Made by a program: the position numbers and the translations under genes. The notes beneath the pieces are model-generated. The model had not been told where the DNA came from. It did no database searches and worked only from the letters and a program-made list of their open reading frames with translations. Below, piece by piece: positions 25,454 through 34,213 of a stretch of DNA of 64,000 bases. How positions within the stretch are numbered: position 1 is the first letter of the stretch; every line of letters begins with the position of its first letter. The stretch is from Streptomyces cyanogenus (lineage in GTDB: Bacteria > Actinomycetota > Actinomycetes > Streptomycetales > Streptomycetaceae): assembly GCF_017526105.1 (NCBI RefSeq), contig NZ_CP071839.1:7788001-7852000 (forward strand), written 5' to 3'.

Positions 25454-26629
25454 ATGGCCGTACGCGGCCGGCACCGCCGGTACCAGCCGAACAGGATCAA
25501 CCGCGCCTCACTCACCGTCACGGCCGGCGGTGCCGGCCTGGCGCTCCCGCTGGTCGCCGCCGGCACCGCGGACGCCGCCGACGCGGCCACCTGGAACAAG
25601 GTCGCAGCCTGCGAGTCCAGCGGAAACTGGAGCATCAACACCGGCAACGGCTACTTCGGCGGGCTGCAGTTCACGCAGTCCACCTGGGAGGCCTATGGCG
25701 GCGCCCGGTACGCGCCGCGCGCCGACCAGGCCACCCGGGCCGAGCAGATCGCCGTCGCCGAGAAGGTCCTGGACGGGCAGGGGCCCGGCGCCTGGCCGGT
25801 GTGCTCGGTACGGGCCGGGCTCACCCGGGGCGGAGCCGCCCCCGACGTGCACACCGAGAACACCTCCGCACGCCACGCGAAATCCGGCTCCGCGAAGTCC
25901 GGCTCCGCCCGCTCCGGCTCCGGCTCCGTCAAGGACGTACAGCCGCAGATCACCCCGCAGTCCCGGGCCGGCCGGGCCGAGATGTACACCGTGGTGCACG
26001 GCGACACCCTCTCCGGCATCGCCGGCGACCACCACGTGCCGGGCGGCTGGCACGCGCTGTACGCGGGCAACCGCACCACCATCGGTGCCAATCCCGACCT
26101 GATCATGCCGGGGCAGCGGCTCAGCCTGAACGGCACCCCCACCCGCCCCGCGCCTCCCAAGTCCCCGAAGAAGAAGACGCCTTCGGAGCACCCCACCAGG
26201 CACCGCACCACGCCCCCGGCCCGGCACGCCCTCGTCGCCCCGGTGACCGCGTCCGTCGGCACCGGCTACCACGTGGCGGGCTCCCACTGGTCGAAGGGCT
26301 ACCACACCGGCGTCGACTTCCTGGTGCCCACCGGCACCTCCGTGAAGGCGGCGGCGGCCGGGCGGGTCGTGGCCGCGGGCTGGGGCGGCTCGTACGGCTA
26401 CCAGGTGGTGCTCCGGCACGCCGACGGCCGCTACACCCAGTACGCCCACCTGTCGGCCATCTCCGTGCGGACCGGCCAGAGCGTCACCGCCGGCCAGCGC
26501 ATCGGCCGCTCCGGCGCCACCGGGAACGTCACGGGCCCGCATCTGCACTTCGAGGTGCGGACGGGGCCGGGATTCGGCTCGGACATCGACCCGCTGGCCT
26601 ACCTGAGGGCCGGCGGCGTCAGGATCTGA
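25454..26629 (+). CDS. Secreted cell-wall enzyme: transglycosylase (Rpf-like) + LysM + M23 endopeptidase
   Basis: From ATG 25454 the protein is 391 residues. It has an Arg-rich N-terminus and hydrophobic stretch ending AADA (signal peptide), then a resuscitation-promoting-factor/transglycosylase domain (ATWNKVAACESSGNWSINTGNGYFGGLQF, with the catalytic Glu in CESSG). A Ser/Gly/Lys linker leads to a LysM domain (YTVVHGDTLSGIAGDHHV...NPDLIMPGQRL), then a Lys/Pro linker and a C-terminal M23 peptidase with YHTGVDF and HLHFEV zinc motifs. It should cut glycan strands and peptide cross-links, acting in germination or wall remodelling. A longer frame (25394) adds residues without a ribosome site. 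Its stop overlaps the converging EamA stop region. Confidence 0.92.
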   Translation: MAVRGRHRRYQPNRINRASLTVTAGGAGLALPLVAAGTADAADAATWNKVAACESSGNWSINTGNGYFGGLQFTQSTWEAYGGARYAPRADQATRAEQIAVAEKVLDGQGPGAWPVCSVRAGLTRGGAAPDVHTENTSARHAKSGSAKSGSARSGSGSVKDVQPQITPQSRAGRAEMYTVVHGDTLSGIAGDHHVPGGWHALYAGNRTTIGANPDLIMPGQRLSLNGTPTRPAPPKSPKKKTPSEHPTRHRTTPPARHALVAPVTASVGTGYHVAGSHWSKGYHTGVDFLVPTGTSVKAAAAGRVVAAGWGGSYGYQVVLRHADGRYTQYAHLSAISVRTGQSVTAGQRIGRSGATGNVTGPHLHFEVRTGPGFGSDIDPLAYLRAGGVRI

Positions 26630-27776
26630 CGCGGCTGCGCTGCCGGTCCAGGACCGGCAGCGGCACGGGAACGCTCCGGTGCGGTGCGGGGTACGAGGCG
26701 GGCAGCACGCCGTCGGCCGGTGGTCCGCCACCGTCGGCGTCCGGGCCGTTCCCGGCCGGGCCCGGCAGCAGCGGCCCGCGCGGCGCCGGTCCGTCCGGCC
26801 CGGCGCCGGTCTCGGCGGGTCCGGCCGGGCCCGCTCCGGTGCCCGTGGTCCCGCGCTGCCGCGGCACGCCCGGACGGGTCTGCGCAGTGGCCGCAGAAGG
26901 GACGGGCGGCGAAGCAACGGCCGGTGACCCCCCGGCGGTGGCCGCCGCGCGCTCCATCCGCTCCGTCGTCAGCATGATCAGGCCGCCCGCCGCCACCACC
27001 GCGCAGCCCAGGGCGAGCACGGTGCCCGTGGTGTCGTAGCGGAACGTCTCGCCGAACATCAGGATGCCCACCGCGGCCGCCAGCACCGGATTGACCACCG
27101 TCAGGGTGGCCAGCGGGGCGGCGAGGCCGCCGCCCCGGTAGGCGGCCTGGGACAGCAGGACGCCGGCCATGGTGAACAGGCCGATGACCGTGAGCGAGGA
27201 CAGGCCGCCCAGGCCGATGCCGTGGGTCCAGTCGACGGCCACGGTCTTGGTGAACACCGACGACATGCCGAAGGCGGTGCCGGAGGCGGTGGCGAGCAGC
27301 ACGCTGCGCACCGCGGGATGCCGGTGCGCGGCCAGGCCCGCGCACAGCAGCGCCACCACCGCCCCGCCGGTGACCAGCGCGACCACCAGCCGCTGGGCCG
27401 GGGCGAGGGAGTGCGCGGCGGAGGAGCCGACCAGGGACAGCAGGCCGGCGAGGCCCGCCGTGGTCATGAGGGCGCCGCGCCAGGCGGCGGCGCCGGCCCG
27501 GCGGCCGACGCACAGTGCCGCCAGGGGCAGCGCGAAGACGATGGTCAGCGCGCCGAGCGGCTGGACCAGACTGAGCGGCCCGCAGGCCAGCGCCACCACG
27601 TGCAGCACGCCGCCGAGACCGTTGAGCCCCAGCGCGCCCCACCAGCCGGGCCGGCGCAGCGGGAGGTACCCGCGGCCGGGGGAGGCCACCGCGACCTGCT
27701 CCTGCACGATCGCTCCGCCCGCGTAGGCGAGGGCGGAGACGACCGAGAGGAGCACGGACAACGCCAGGGCACTCAT
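26619..27776 (-). CDS. EamA/DMT-family membrane transporter with long C-terminal tail
   Basis: A 385-residue integral membrane protein with about ten hydrophobic helices forming two repeats (GGAIVQEQVAV..., then GMSSVFTKTVAVDW...TLTVVNPVLAAAVGILMFGETFR), as in drug/metabolite transporters of the EamA type. The final ~95 residues are a hydrophilic Pro/Gly/Ala tail with no fold, unusual for the family. The start ATG 27776 has AGGAGAC six bases upstream; a longer open frame to 27959 lacks support. A perfect 10-bp inverted repeat at 26640-26660 inside its last codons could terminate the converging M23 gene. The substrate is unknown. Confidence 0.85.
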   Translation of the reverse strand: MSALALSVLLSVVSALAYAGGAIVQEQVAVASPGRGYLPLRRPGWWGALGLNGLGGVLHVVALACGPLSLVQPLGALTIVFALPLAALCVGRRAGAAAWRGALMTTAGLAGLLSLVGSSAAHSLAPAQRLVVALVTGGAVVALLCAGLAAHRHPAVRSVLLATASGTAFGMSSVFTKTVAVDWTHGIGLGGLSSLTVIGLFTMAGVLLSQAAYRGGGLAAPLATLTVVNPVLAAAVGILMFGETFRYDTTGTVLALGCAVVAAGGLIMLTTERMERAAATAGGSPAVASPPVPSAATAQTRPGVPRQRGTTGTGAGPAGPAETGAGPDGPAPRGPLLPGPAGNGPDADGGGPPADGVLPASYPAPHRSVPVPLPVLDRQRSRVRS

Positions 27777-28004
27777 CCGTGTCTCCTCTGCGTGCCCTGG
27801 GCGTGCTCGCTGCGGCGCGGCGTGCGGTCGGCTTCCATGGCCCACACTCTGCCCGCCCGCGCGCCGTACGTCGTCGTACCTGAGCACCCAATGCGTCCTA
27901 CTGCCGATGGAGTACACCGGTCGGTTGATCATCCCCTGGTCGGGTGGCGCAGGGTGCACACCCGCCCGCTCGCCCCGGCGGCACGCCTGGTACTAGTGCC
28001 TGTC

Positions 28005-28766
28005 GTGGACCTCGACCCCGATCTCACCGCGCTGCGCCCGCTCGGCGGCTTCTTCGTCCTGCGCACGCTGCCGGGTACGGCCGGCGCCGGGCCGTGGCGG
28101 CTGCCGACCCTCGCGGACGGCTACGCCGGCGGCACATCGGACCCCCGGCGCAACCCCGTGGCCGTGCGGGTCGCCACCGTCGCCGACCGCCTGCGGACCG
28201 CCGAGCCGCGCGTCGCCGCCTCCCTCGCCCATCAGGGCCTGGCCGCCCGGCTGTGGTCGGCGGCGCTCGGCTGCGCCGTCCTGTACGGCCGGGTGCCCGA
28301 CCTGGATCCGCGCCTGCTGCGCTGGGACGCCCGCGCCACCGCCCCCGACGACCTGTGGCTCACCGAGCCGCGCGCGCTGCCCGGGGACGCGGCCACGCTC
28401 GCCGCGACCGTGCTGCACGGCCATCTGGAGCCCCTGACGGCGACCTTGCGGGCCCGTTACGGCGTCGCGTCCGGCCTGCTGTGGGGCAACGCGGGGTCCG
28501 CGCTCGCCGCGACCGCCCGGGAACTGAGCCGCTGGGCCCGCGCCCACGGCCGTACCGACGTGGCGGCCCGCACCCGCGCGCTCACCGGCGAACTCTTCGC
28601 CCACCCCCTGCTGGACGCCACCGGCATCCGCGACGGCACGGTCTTCCGGCGCCGCAGCTGCTGCCTGTACTACCGGGTCCCCGGCGGCGGGCTCTGCGGC
28701 GACTGCTGCCTCGCCCGGCCGCCGCGCTCCTCCCCGCGCTCTTCCGCGGGCGGCGCATCTGGGTGA
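28005..28766 (+). CDS. FhuF-like (2Fe-2S) protein, putative ferric-siderophore reductase
   Basis: About 253 residues ending in RRRSCCLYYRVPGGGLCGDCCL, the C-terminal cysteine cluster (CC-x10-C-x2-C) that binds a [2Fe-2S] centre in FhuF-type ferric reductases. The body contains the usual LxxxLxGRLWSxALGCAVLYGRVPDL and LLWGNAGSALAATARE features. The open frame extends up to an ATG at 27837, but the codons of 27880-27925 end mostly in A or T, unlike the gene body, so a start near GTG 28005 (VDLDPDLTALRPLGGFF) is preferred; this is uncertain. It diverges from the EamA gene. The role would be release of iron from siderophores in the cytoplasm. Confidence 0.83.
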   Translation: MDLDPDLTALRPLGGFFVLRTLPGTAGAGPWRLPTLADGYAGGTSDPRRNPVAVRVATVADRLRTAEPRVAASLAHQGLAARLWSAALGCAVLYGRVPDLDPRLLRWDARATAPDDLWLTEPRALPGDAATLAATVLHGHLEPLTATLRARYGVASGLLWGNAGSALAATARELSRWARAHGRTDVAARTRALTGELFAHPLLDATGIRDGTVFRRRSCCLYYRVPGGGLCGDCCLARPPRSSPRSSAGGASG

Positions 28767-28806
28767 CCATGAGGGGGACGTGCCGCCGAGACCAGGGGGT
28801 TGCCGG

Positions 28807-29958
28807 GTGCGTGTGGGACTGCTGACCCGGGAGTACCCCCCGGATGTGTACGGTGGCGCCGGTGTCCATGTGGAGTTCCTCGCCCGCGAGTTGGCCGCCC
28901 TGGTGGACCTGGAGGTGCACTGCTGGGGCGAGGGGCGCGGGGTCGGTGTCGTACGCCATCGCCCCTGGTCCGCCCTCGACGGCTCCAACGACGCGCTGCG
29001 CACGTTCTCCGTGGACCTCGCCATGGCCGCCGGCCTCGAAGGCCGCGAACTCGTCCACTCCCACACCTGGTACGCCAATCTCGCCGGGCACGTCGCCAAG
29101 CTGCTGTACGGCATCCCCCATGTGGTCACCGCCCACTCGCTGGAGCCGCTGCGCCCCTGGAAGGCCGAGCAACTCGGCGGCGGGTACGCGCTGTCGGGCT
29201 GGGCCGAGCGCACCGCGATCGAGGCCGCCGACGCCGTGATCGCCGTCTCGGGTGCCATGCGGGAGGACGTCCTCGCCTGTTATCCGGCGCTGGACCCGGC
29301 CCGGGTCCACGTCGTGCACAACGGCATCGACACCCGGCTGTACCGCCCCGACCACGACACCGACGCGCTCACCCGGCACGGCATCGACCCCGCCCGCCCG
29401 TACGTCCTGTTCGTCGGCCGGATCACCCGGCAGAAGGGCGTGCCCCATCTGCTGCGCGCCGTACGGGACATCGACCCCGGCGCCCAGGTGGTGCTGTGCG
29501 CGGGCGCGCCCGACACCCCGGAGATCGAGCGGGAGTTCCGGGAGCTGTTCGAGGAACTGCGCCGGGTGCGAGCGGGCGTGTTCTGGATCCCGCAGATGCT
29601 GCCGCGCGTGGAGGTGGTCCAACTCCTGACGCACGCCGCGGTGTTCGCCTGTCCCTCGGTGTACGAGCCGCTCGGCATCGTCAACCTGGAGGCGATGGCC
29701 TGCGGCATCCCGGTCGTCGCGTCCCGGGTCGGCGGCATCCCCGAGGTCGTGGCGGACGGCCGCAGCGGTCTCCTGGTCGAGGTCGACGACGGCTTCGAGG
29801 CCGGGCTCGCCCGGGCGCTGGACACCGTCCTCGGCGACCCGGACGCGGCCCGGCGGATGGGGCAGGCCGGACGGGAGCGCGCGGTGCGGGAGTTCGGCTG
29901 GGACGCGGTGGCCCGCCGCACGGCGGGGCTGTACGAGGAGATCCTCAAGCAGGCTTAG
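28807..29958 (+). CDS. glgA: GT4 glycosyltransferase, actinobacterial GlgA/GlgM (maltose-1-phosphate synthase type)
   Basis: A 383-residue GT4-family enzyme. It begins with the sugar-acceptor loop YPPDVYGGAGVHVE, and the E-x7-E donor signature is in PSVYEPLGIVNLEAMACGIPVVAS. The FVGRITRQKGVPHLL block is typical. In actinobacteria the homologue beside glgC (Rv1212c type) uses ADP-glucose to make alpha-maltose 1-phosphate for the GlgE pathway, with some glycogen synthase activity. GTG at 28807 gives the correct N-terminus VRVGLLTREYPPD. The adjacent glgC supplies the donor. Confidence 0.93.
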   Translation: MRVGLLTREYPPDVYGGAGVHVEFLARELAALVDLEVHCWGEGRGVGVVRHRPWSALDGSNDALRTFSVDLAMAAGLEGRELVHSHTWYANLAGHVAKLLYGIPHVVTAHSLEPLRPWKAEQLGGGYALSGWAERTAIEAADAVIAVSGAMREDVLACYPALDPARVHVVHNGIDTRLYRPDHDTDALTRHGIDPARPYVLFVGRITRQKGVPHLLRAVRDIDPGAQVVLCAGAPDTPEIEREFRELFEELRRVRAGVFWIPQMLPRVEVVQLLTHAAVFACPSVYEPLGIVNLEAMACGIPVVASRVGGIPEVVADGRSGLLVEVDDGFEAGLARALDTVLGDPDAARRMGQAGRERAVREFGWDAVARRTAGLYEEILKQA

Positions 29959-30009
29959 TCCGGTCTGCTCGGGGCAGCCATGGTTTCAACCACGGTGAGG
30001 GGAGCGGCC

Positions 30010-31230
30010 ATGCGTCGTGGAGGGCCTTCCGTACTAGGAATCGTGCTGGCGGGCGGCGAGGGCAAGCGCCTGATGCCGCTGACCGCGGACCGCGCCAAGC
30101 CGGCCGTCACCTTCGGCGGCACCTACCGGCTCGTCGACTTCGTCCTGTCCAACCTCGTCAACGCCGACGTGCTGCGCATCTGTGTGCTCACCCAGTACAA
30201 GTCGCACTCGCTGGACCGGCACATCACCACCACCTGGCGGATGTCCAACCTGCTCGGCAACTACGTGACCCCGGTTCCGGCCCAGCAGCGCCTCGGCCCG
30301 CGCTGGTACCTGGGCAGCGCCGACGCGATCCTGCAGTCGCTGAACCTCGTCCACGACGAACAGCCCGAGTACGTCGCCGTGTTCGGCGCCGACCACGTGT
30401 ACCGCATGGACCCGCGGCAGATGCTCGCGCAGCACATCGAGGGCGGCGCGGGCGTGACGGTGGCCGGCATCCGGGTGCCGCGGGCGGAGTCCTCCTCCTT
30501 CGGGGTGATCACACCGGGCGCGGACGGCCGTGGTGTCGAGCGCTTCCTGGAGAAGCCGGCGGACCCCCCGGGGCTCCCGGACGACCCGGAGACCGTCTTC
30601 GCCTCGATGGGCAACTACATCTTCACCACCAAGGCCCTGATCGAGGCGTTGCAGCGGGACGCCGAGGACAGCCAGTCGGTGCACGACATGGGCGGCTCGA
30701 TCCTGCCCCAGCTCACCGCGCGCGGCGAGGCGCAGCTGTACGACTTCAGTGACAACCACGTGCCCGGCGAGACCAGCCGTGACCAGGGCTACTGGCGGGA
30801 CGTGGGCACCCTGGACGCCTACTACGAGGCGCACATGGACCTGATCGCCGAGCGCCCCGCGTTCAACCTCTACAACCGTCAGTGGCCTGTCTACACGCAC
30901 TCCTACCAGCTGTCCCCGGCCCGGTTCAACGCGGGCGGCATCGCGAGCGAGTCCATCATCAGCGCGGGCTGCCTGATCCGCGGTCAGGTCACCCGGTCCG
31001 TGCTGTCACCGGGCGTACGGGTCGACCCGGGCGCGGTCGTGCAGGGCTCGGTGCTGCACGACAACGTGCACATCGGCCGGGGAGCGGTCGTGCGCGGTGC
31101 CGTGCTGGACAAGAACGTCGAGGTGCCGCCCGGCGCGACGATCGGCGTCAACCCGGAGCGCGACGCCGAGCTGTACACCGTCTCCAAGGGCGGCGTCATC
31201 GCACTGGGCAAGGGGCAGCGGGTGCCGTAG
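30010..31230 (+). CDS. glgC: Glucose-1-phosphate adenylyltransferase
   Basis: Makes ADP-glucose from ATP and glucose 1-phosphate, the committed step to glycogen and maltose-1-phosphate. The 406-residue protein has the nucleotide-binding GGEGKRLMPLTADRAKPAV, the YVAVFGADHVYRMD substrate segment, and a C-terminal left-handed beta-helix with hexapeptide repeats (VDPGAVVQGSVLHDNVHIGRGAVV). ATG 30010 follows GAGGGGAG by six bases. It lies 51 bases behind glgA on the same strand and they probably form one unit. Confidence 0.96.
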   Translation: MRRGGPSVLGIVLAGGEGKRLMPLTADRAKPAVTFGGTYRLVDFVLSNLVNADVLRICVLTQYKSHSLDRHITTTWRMSNLLGNYVTPVPAQQRLGPRWYLGSADAILQSLNLVHDEQPEYVAVFGADHVYRMDPRQMLAQHIEGGAGVTVAGIRVPRAESSSFGVITPGADGRGVERFLEKPADPPGLPDDPETVFASMGNYIFTTKALIEALQRDAEDSQSVHDMGGSILPQLTARGEAQLYDFSDNHVPGETSRDQGYWRDVGTLDAYYEAHMDLIAERPAFNLYNRQWPVYTHSYQLSPARFNAGGIASESIISAGCLIRGQVTRSVLSPGVRVDPGAVVQGSVLHDNVHIGRGAVVRGAVLDKNVEVPPGATIGVNPERDAELYTVSKGGVIALGKGQRVP

Positions 31231-31257
31231 CGGGCGTTGGGGCCGACGCCGTGCCCG

Positions 31258-31611
31258 CTGCCTTCGCAGGGAGAAACACGAGCGCGCCTTCGCCGCCATC
31301 GAGCAGGACCCGCGCAACGAGGTTCTGGTCCTCGCCGAGCACGGCACCGGCACGGTGGTGGGCTGCCTGCAGGCGACGTACGCCCCGGGCTCGGCAGGGG
31401 CGGTGCCGAGCGGGCGCTGATCGAGGCGGTGCGGATCCGGGCGGGCGGCGGGCGCGGCCGGATCCTGATGGGGCACGCGATGACCGGAGCACGGGCACGC
31501 GGGTGCTCGCTCGTCCAGCTCACCAGCAACAAGAACCGCGAGGACGCCCACCGCTTCTCCACCGGGCTGGGGTTCGCCGCCGGCCACGAGGGCTTCAGGC
31601 CGGCCCTCTGA
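31258..31611 (+). pseudogene. GNAT acetyltransferase, frameshifted
   Basis: One frame gives RAFAAIEQDPRNEVLVLAEHGTGTVVGCLQATYAPG (to about 31395), and the following part, ALIEAVRIRAGGGRGRILMGHAM and LVQLTSNKNREDAHRFSTGLGFAAGHEGF, lies in another frame. Together they are a normal GCN5-family acetyltransferase, with the acetyl-CoA loop RGRGxG degraded, so one or more indels around 31400-31460 have broken it. No ribosome site for a proper start is evident since the N-terminus abuts glgC. Sequence error is an alternative explanation. Confidence 0.6.
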
Positions 31612-31653
31612 CCGCCCATCAGCTCTCGGCTCTCTGCGCGCCCGCGCGACGCG

Positions 31654-31663
31654 TTCCATGGAA
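31654..31663. promoter_or_regulatory. Palindrome upstream of GH92 gene
   Basis: TTCCATGGAA is a perfect 10-bp palindrome, followed six bases later by a second half-like TCCATGAA. It lies about 80 bases upstream of the mannosidase start in an otherwise A/T-richer promoter region, a plausible operator for a sugar-responsive repressor. No cognate regulator is adjacent. Confidence 0.4.
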
Positions 31664-31743
31664 ATATCCATGAATGCCCGGGTTTTCGGCCTCCGCCGTC
31701 CAGGATGCAGGCAACGATGTCCAATCAGCGGAGGTCATCCGAC

Positions 31744-34065
31744 ATGAGAGGGACCCGGCGCACGCGGCTGTGCCTGGCCGGGGTGATGGCAGCGTCCGCG
31801 CTGATCGCCACCCCCGCCGCACGGGCCGCCGAGCGGACCGACGGCCACCTCACCGACCTGGTCAACCCGTTCATCGGGACCCAGAACGAGGGCAACACCT
31901 TCCCCGGCGCGGCCGTGCCCTTCGGCATGGTGCAACTCTCCCCGGACACCGGGCACAACACCGGCTACGACTACGCGCAGAACCGTATCCGCGGCTTCTC
32001 CCTGGTCCACCTCTCGGGCGTGGGCTGCCGGATCGGCGGGGACCTGCCCGTGCTGCCCACCACCGGCGACGTCACACAGACGGACTACGCCCGGTACGCG
32101 GCGGCCTTCTCGCACGACGACGAGCAGGCGAGCCCCGGCTACTACCGGGTCGGCCTCGCCTCCGGTATCCGCGCCGAACTGACCGCCACCGCCCGCACCG
32201 GCGTACAGCGCTACACCTTCCCGGCCACCGACAAGGCCAACGTCCTGCTGAACGCCGCCCAGTCGCTGCACAAGCCGGTGAGCAGTTCCGTGCAGATCCT
32301 GGACGACCGCACCGTGCGCACCGAGATCACCGGCCACGGCTTCTGCCGGGACAGCGGCCCCTACACGGTGTACACGATCACCCGCTTCAGCCGGCCCTTC
32401 ACCGCCTACGGCGCCTGGGACGGCGGGACCGTCACGCCGGGCGCCCGGAGCGGGGCCGGCGGCGCCTACGTCCGCTTCGACACCACCAAGGACCGCACGG
32501 TCGAGGCGACCACCGCCCTGTCGTACGTCGACTCGCGCGGCGCCGCCGGCAACCTGCGCGCCGAGGGCGGCCGGTCCTTCGACGCCGTACGGCACCGGGC
32601 CCGGGAGGAGTGGGAGGCCCGGCTCTCCGCCGTCCGGGTGAGGGGCGGCACGCCCGCGCTGCGCCGCACCTTCTACTCCTCGCTGTACCGGTCGTACCTC
32701 GCGCCCAACACCGGCAGCGACGCCGACGGCCGCTACTTCGGCTGGGACCGCCGTACCCACCGCGCCCAGGGCTTCACGTACTACCAGAACTGGTCGCTGT
32801 GGGACACCTACCGCACCCAGGCCCAGCTGCTCGCCCTGCTCGCCCCGCGCGAGGCCCGGGACATGGCCAGGTCGGTGGTGGCGATCGACGAGGACGGCGG
32901 GTGGCTGCCCAAGTGGGGGTACGGCCCGGTCGAGACGAACGTCATGAGCGGCGACCCGGTCACCCCGTTCCTGACCACCGCCTACCGGATGGGGCTGCTC
33001 AAGGGCTTCGAGGAGCGGGCCTACCGCGCGCTGAAGAAGAACGCCGACGGGGTGCCGCCCGCCGAGTACCCGGGCATCGGCCGGGAGGCCAACGCCGAGT
33101 ACATCGCGAACGGTTTCGCGCCCTACATCAAGGACCGCCCGCTGGCCAAGATGGGCGACTCCGACTACCACCACGGCGCCTCCGTCACCCTGGAGTACGC
33201 GCTCGCCGACGCGATGCTCGCCCAGATGGCCCGCGGCCTCGGGCACGCGGACGACGCGGCCCGCTACGCCGCCCGCTCGCGCAACTACCGGAACGTCTTC
33301 GACCCCGCCACCGGCTTCTTCCGCGCCCGCGACGCCGCCGGCGCCTTCACCGGCTCGCCCGACCCGGCCCGCGGCACCGGCTTCCACGAGGGCACGGCCT
33401 GGCAGTACCAGTGGCTGGTGCCCCAGGACGTCCCGGGCATGGTCGGCCTGATCGGCGGCACGAGCGCGGCCAACGTCCGCCTGGACACCTTCTTCGCCTA
33501 CGACCGGCTGCTCGCCGACCCGGAGCGCACCGCCCGCGAGGTGTGGGTGCACGGCGACCCGTACGCGTACTACAACGCCGCCGTGTACAACCCGATGAAC
33601 GAGCCGGACCTCGTCGCGCCCTACACGTACCTGTCCACCGGCCAGCCCTGGAAGACCACCGACGTGGTGCACGCGGCGCTGACCCTGTTCACCGACAGCC
33701 CCACCGGCATGACCGGCAACGACGACCTCGGCACCATGTCCGCCTGGAACGTCCTGTCGTCCATCGGGCTCTTCCCGGTCCAGCCCGGCTACGACACCTG
33801 GGGCCTGACCACCCCGGTCTTCGAGCGCGTCGACCTGGCCCTGGACCGCCGCTACTGGCCCGGCGGCCGGCTGACGGTGACCGCGCCCGGCACCTCGGCC
33901 GCCGACCGCTATGTCCAGGCCGTGCACACGGACGGGACACCGCACGGACGGACCTACCTGACCACCGGTGCGCTGCGCTCCCTGCGCTCGCTGGCGTTCA
34001 CGGTCGGCCCGCGCCCGTCGGAGTGGGGTACGTCACCCGAAGCGGCGCCGCCCGTTCTGAGGTGA
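31744..34065 (+). CDS. Secreted GH92 exo-alpha-mannosidase
   Basis: A 773-residue enzyme with an Arg-rich signal peptide (MRGTRRTRLCLAGVMAASALIATPAARAAE). The mature part starts with the GH92 hallmark LVNPFIGTQNEGNTFPGAAVPFGMVQLSPDT, includes GFSLVHLSGVGC and the catalytic-domain motifs SLWDTYRTQ, GSDYHHG and YNPMNEPDLVAPY, and ends with the beta-domain GNDDLGTMSAWNVLSSIGLFPVQPG. GH92 enzymes remove alpha-1,2/1,3 mannose from N-glycans. The ATG at 31744 has GGAGGT eight bases upstream and is preferred over upstream ATGs. Its product would feed the N-glycan locus 7.5 kb downstream (40277-51030), although it has its own promoter. Confidence 0.95.
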   Translation: MRGTRRTRLCLAGVMAASALIATPAARAAERTDGHLTDLVNPFIGTQNEGNTFPGAAVPFGMVQLSPDTGHNTGYDYAQNRIRGFSLVHLSGVGCRIGGDLPVLPTTGDVTQTDYARYAAAFSHDDEQASPGYYRVGLASGIRAELTATARTGVQRYTFPATDKANVLLNAAQSLHKPVSSSVQILDDRTVRTEITGHGFCRDSGPYTVYTITRFSRPFTAYGAWDGGTVTPGARSGAGGAYVRFDTTKDRTVEATTALSYVDSRGAAGNLRAEGGRSFDAVRHRAREEWEARLSAVRVRGGTPALRRTFYSSLYRSYLAPNTGSDADGRYFGWDRRTHRAQGFTYYQNWSLWDTYRTQAQLLALLAPREARDMARSVVAIDEDGGWLPKWGYGPVETNVMSGDPVTPFLTTAYRMGLLKGFEERAYRALKKNADGVPPAEYPGIGREANAEYIANGFAPYIKDRPLAKMGDSDYHHGASVTLEYALADAMLAQMARGLGHADDAARYAARSRNYRNVFDPATGFFRARDAAGAFTGSPDPARGTGFHEGTAWQYQWLVPQDVPGMVGLIGGTSAANVRLDTFFAYDRLLADPERTAREVWVHGDPYAYYNAAVYNPMNEPDLVAPYTYLSTGQPWKTTDVVHAALTLFTDSPTGMTGNDDLGTMSAWNVLSSIGLFPVQPGYDTWGLTTPVFERVDLALDRRYWPGGRLTVTAPGTSAADRYVQAVHTDGTPHGRTYLTTGALRSLRSLAFTVGPRPSEWGTSPEAAPPVLR

Positions 34066-34082
34066 CCTCAGGTGTCTCCTGA

Positions 34083-34110
34083 GTCCCGCCGCCCTCACCG
34101 GGGGCGGGAC
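34083..34110 (+). terminator. Terminator of the GH92 gene
   Basis: An 8-bp GC-rich stem (34083-34090 with 34103-34110) follows the stop codon, just after a second small inverted repeat (CTCAGG with CCTGAG, 34067-34083). Confidence 0.7.
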
Positions 34111-34213
34111 TTAACCTGACGTTAACTGAGCGTAGCGTGATCGTACTTGACCGTAATCGACCAGCCGGGATTGACTGCTGATCCGCCCGTCGCCGCACGC
34201 GTGAGGCAAGCCC

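Noticed and set aside
26640..26660. Inverted repeat as a separate terminator feature
   Set aside because: A perfect 10-bp repeat exists but lies inside the EamA coding end with a one-base centre; mentioned within that gene instead.
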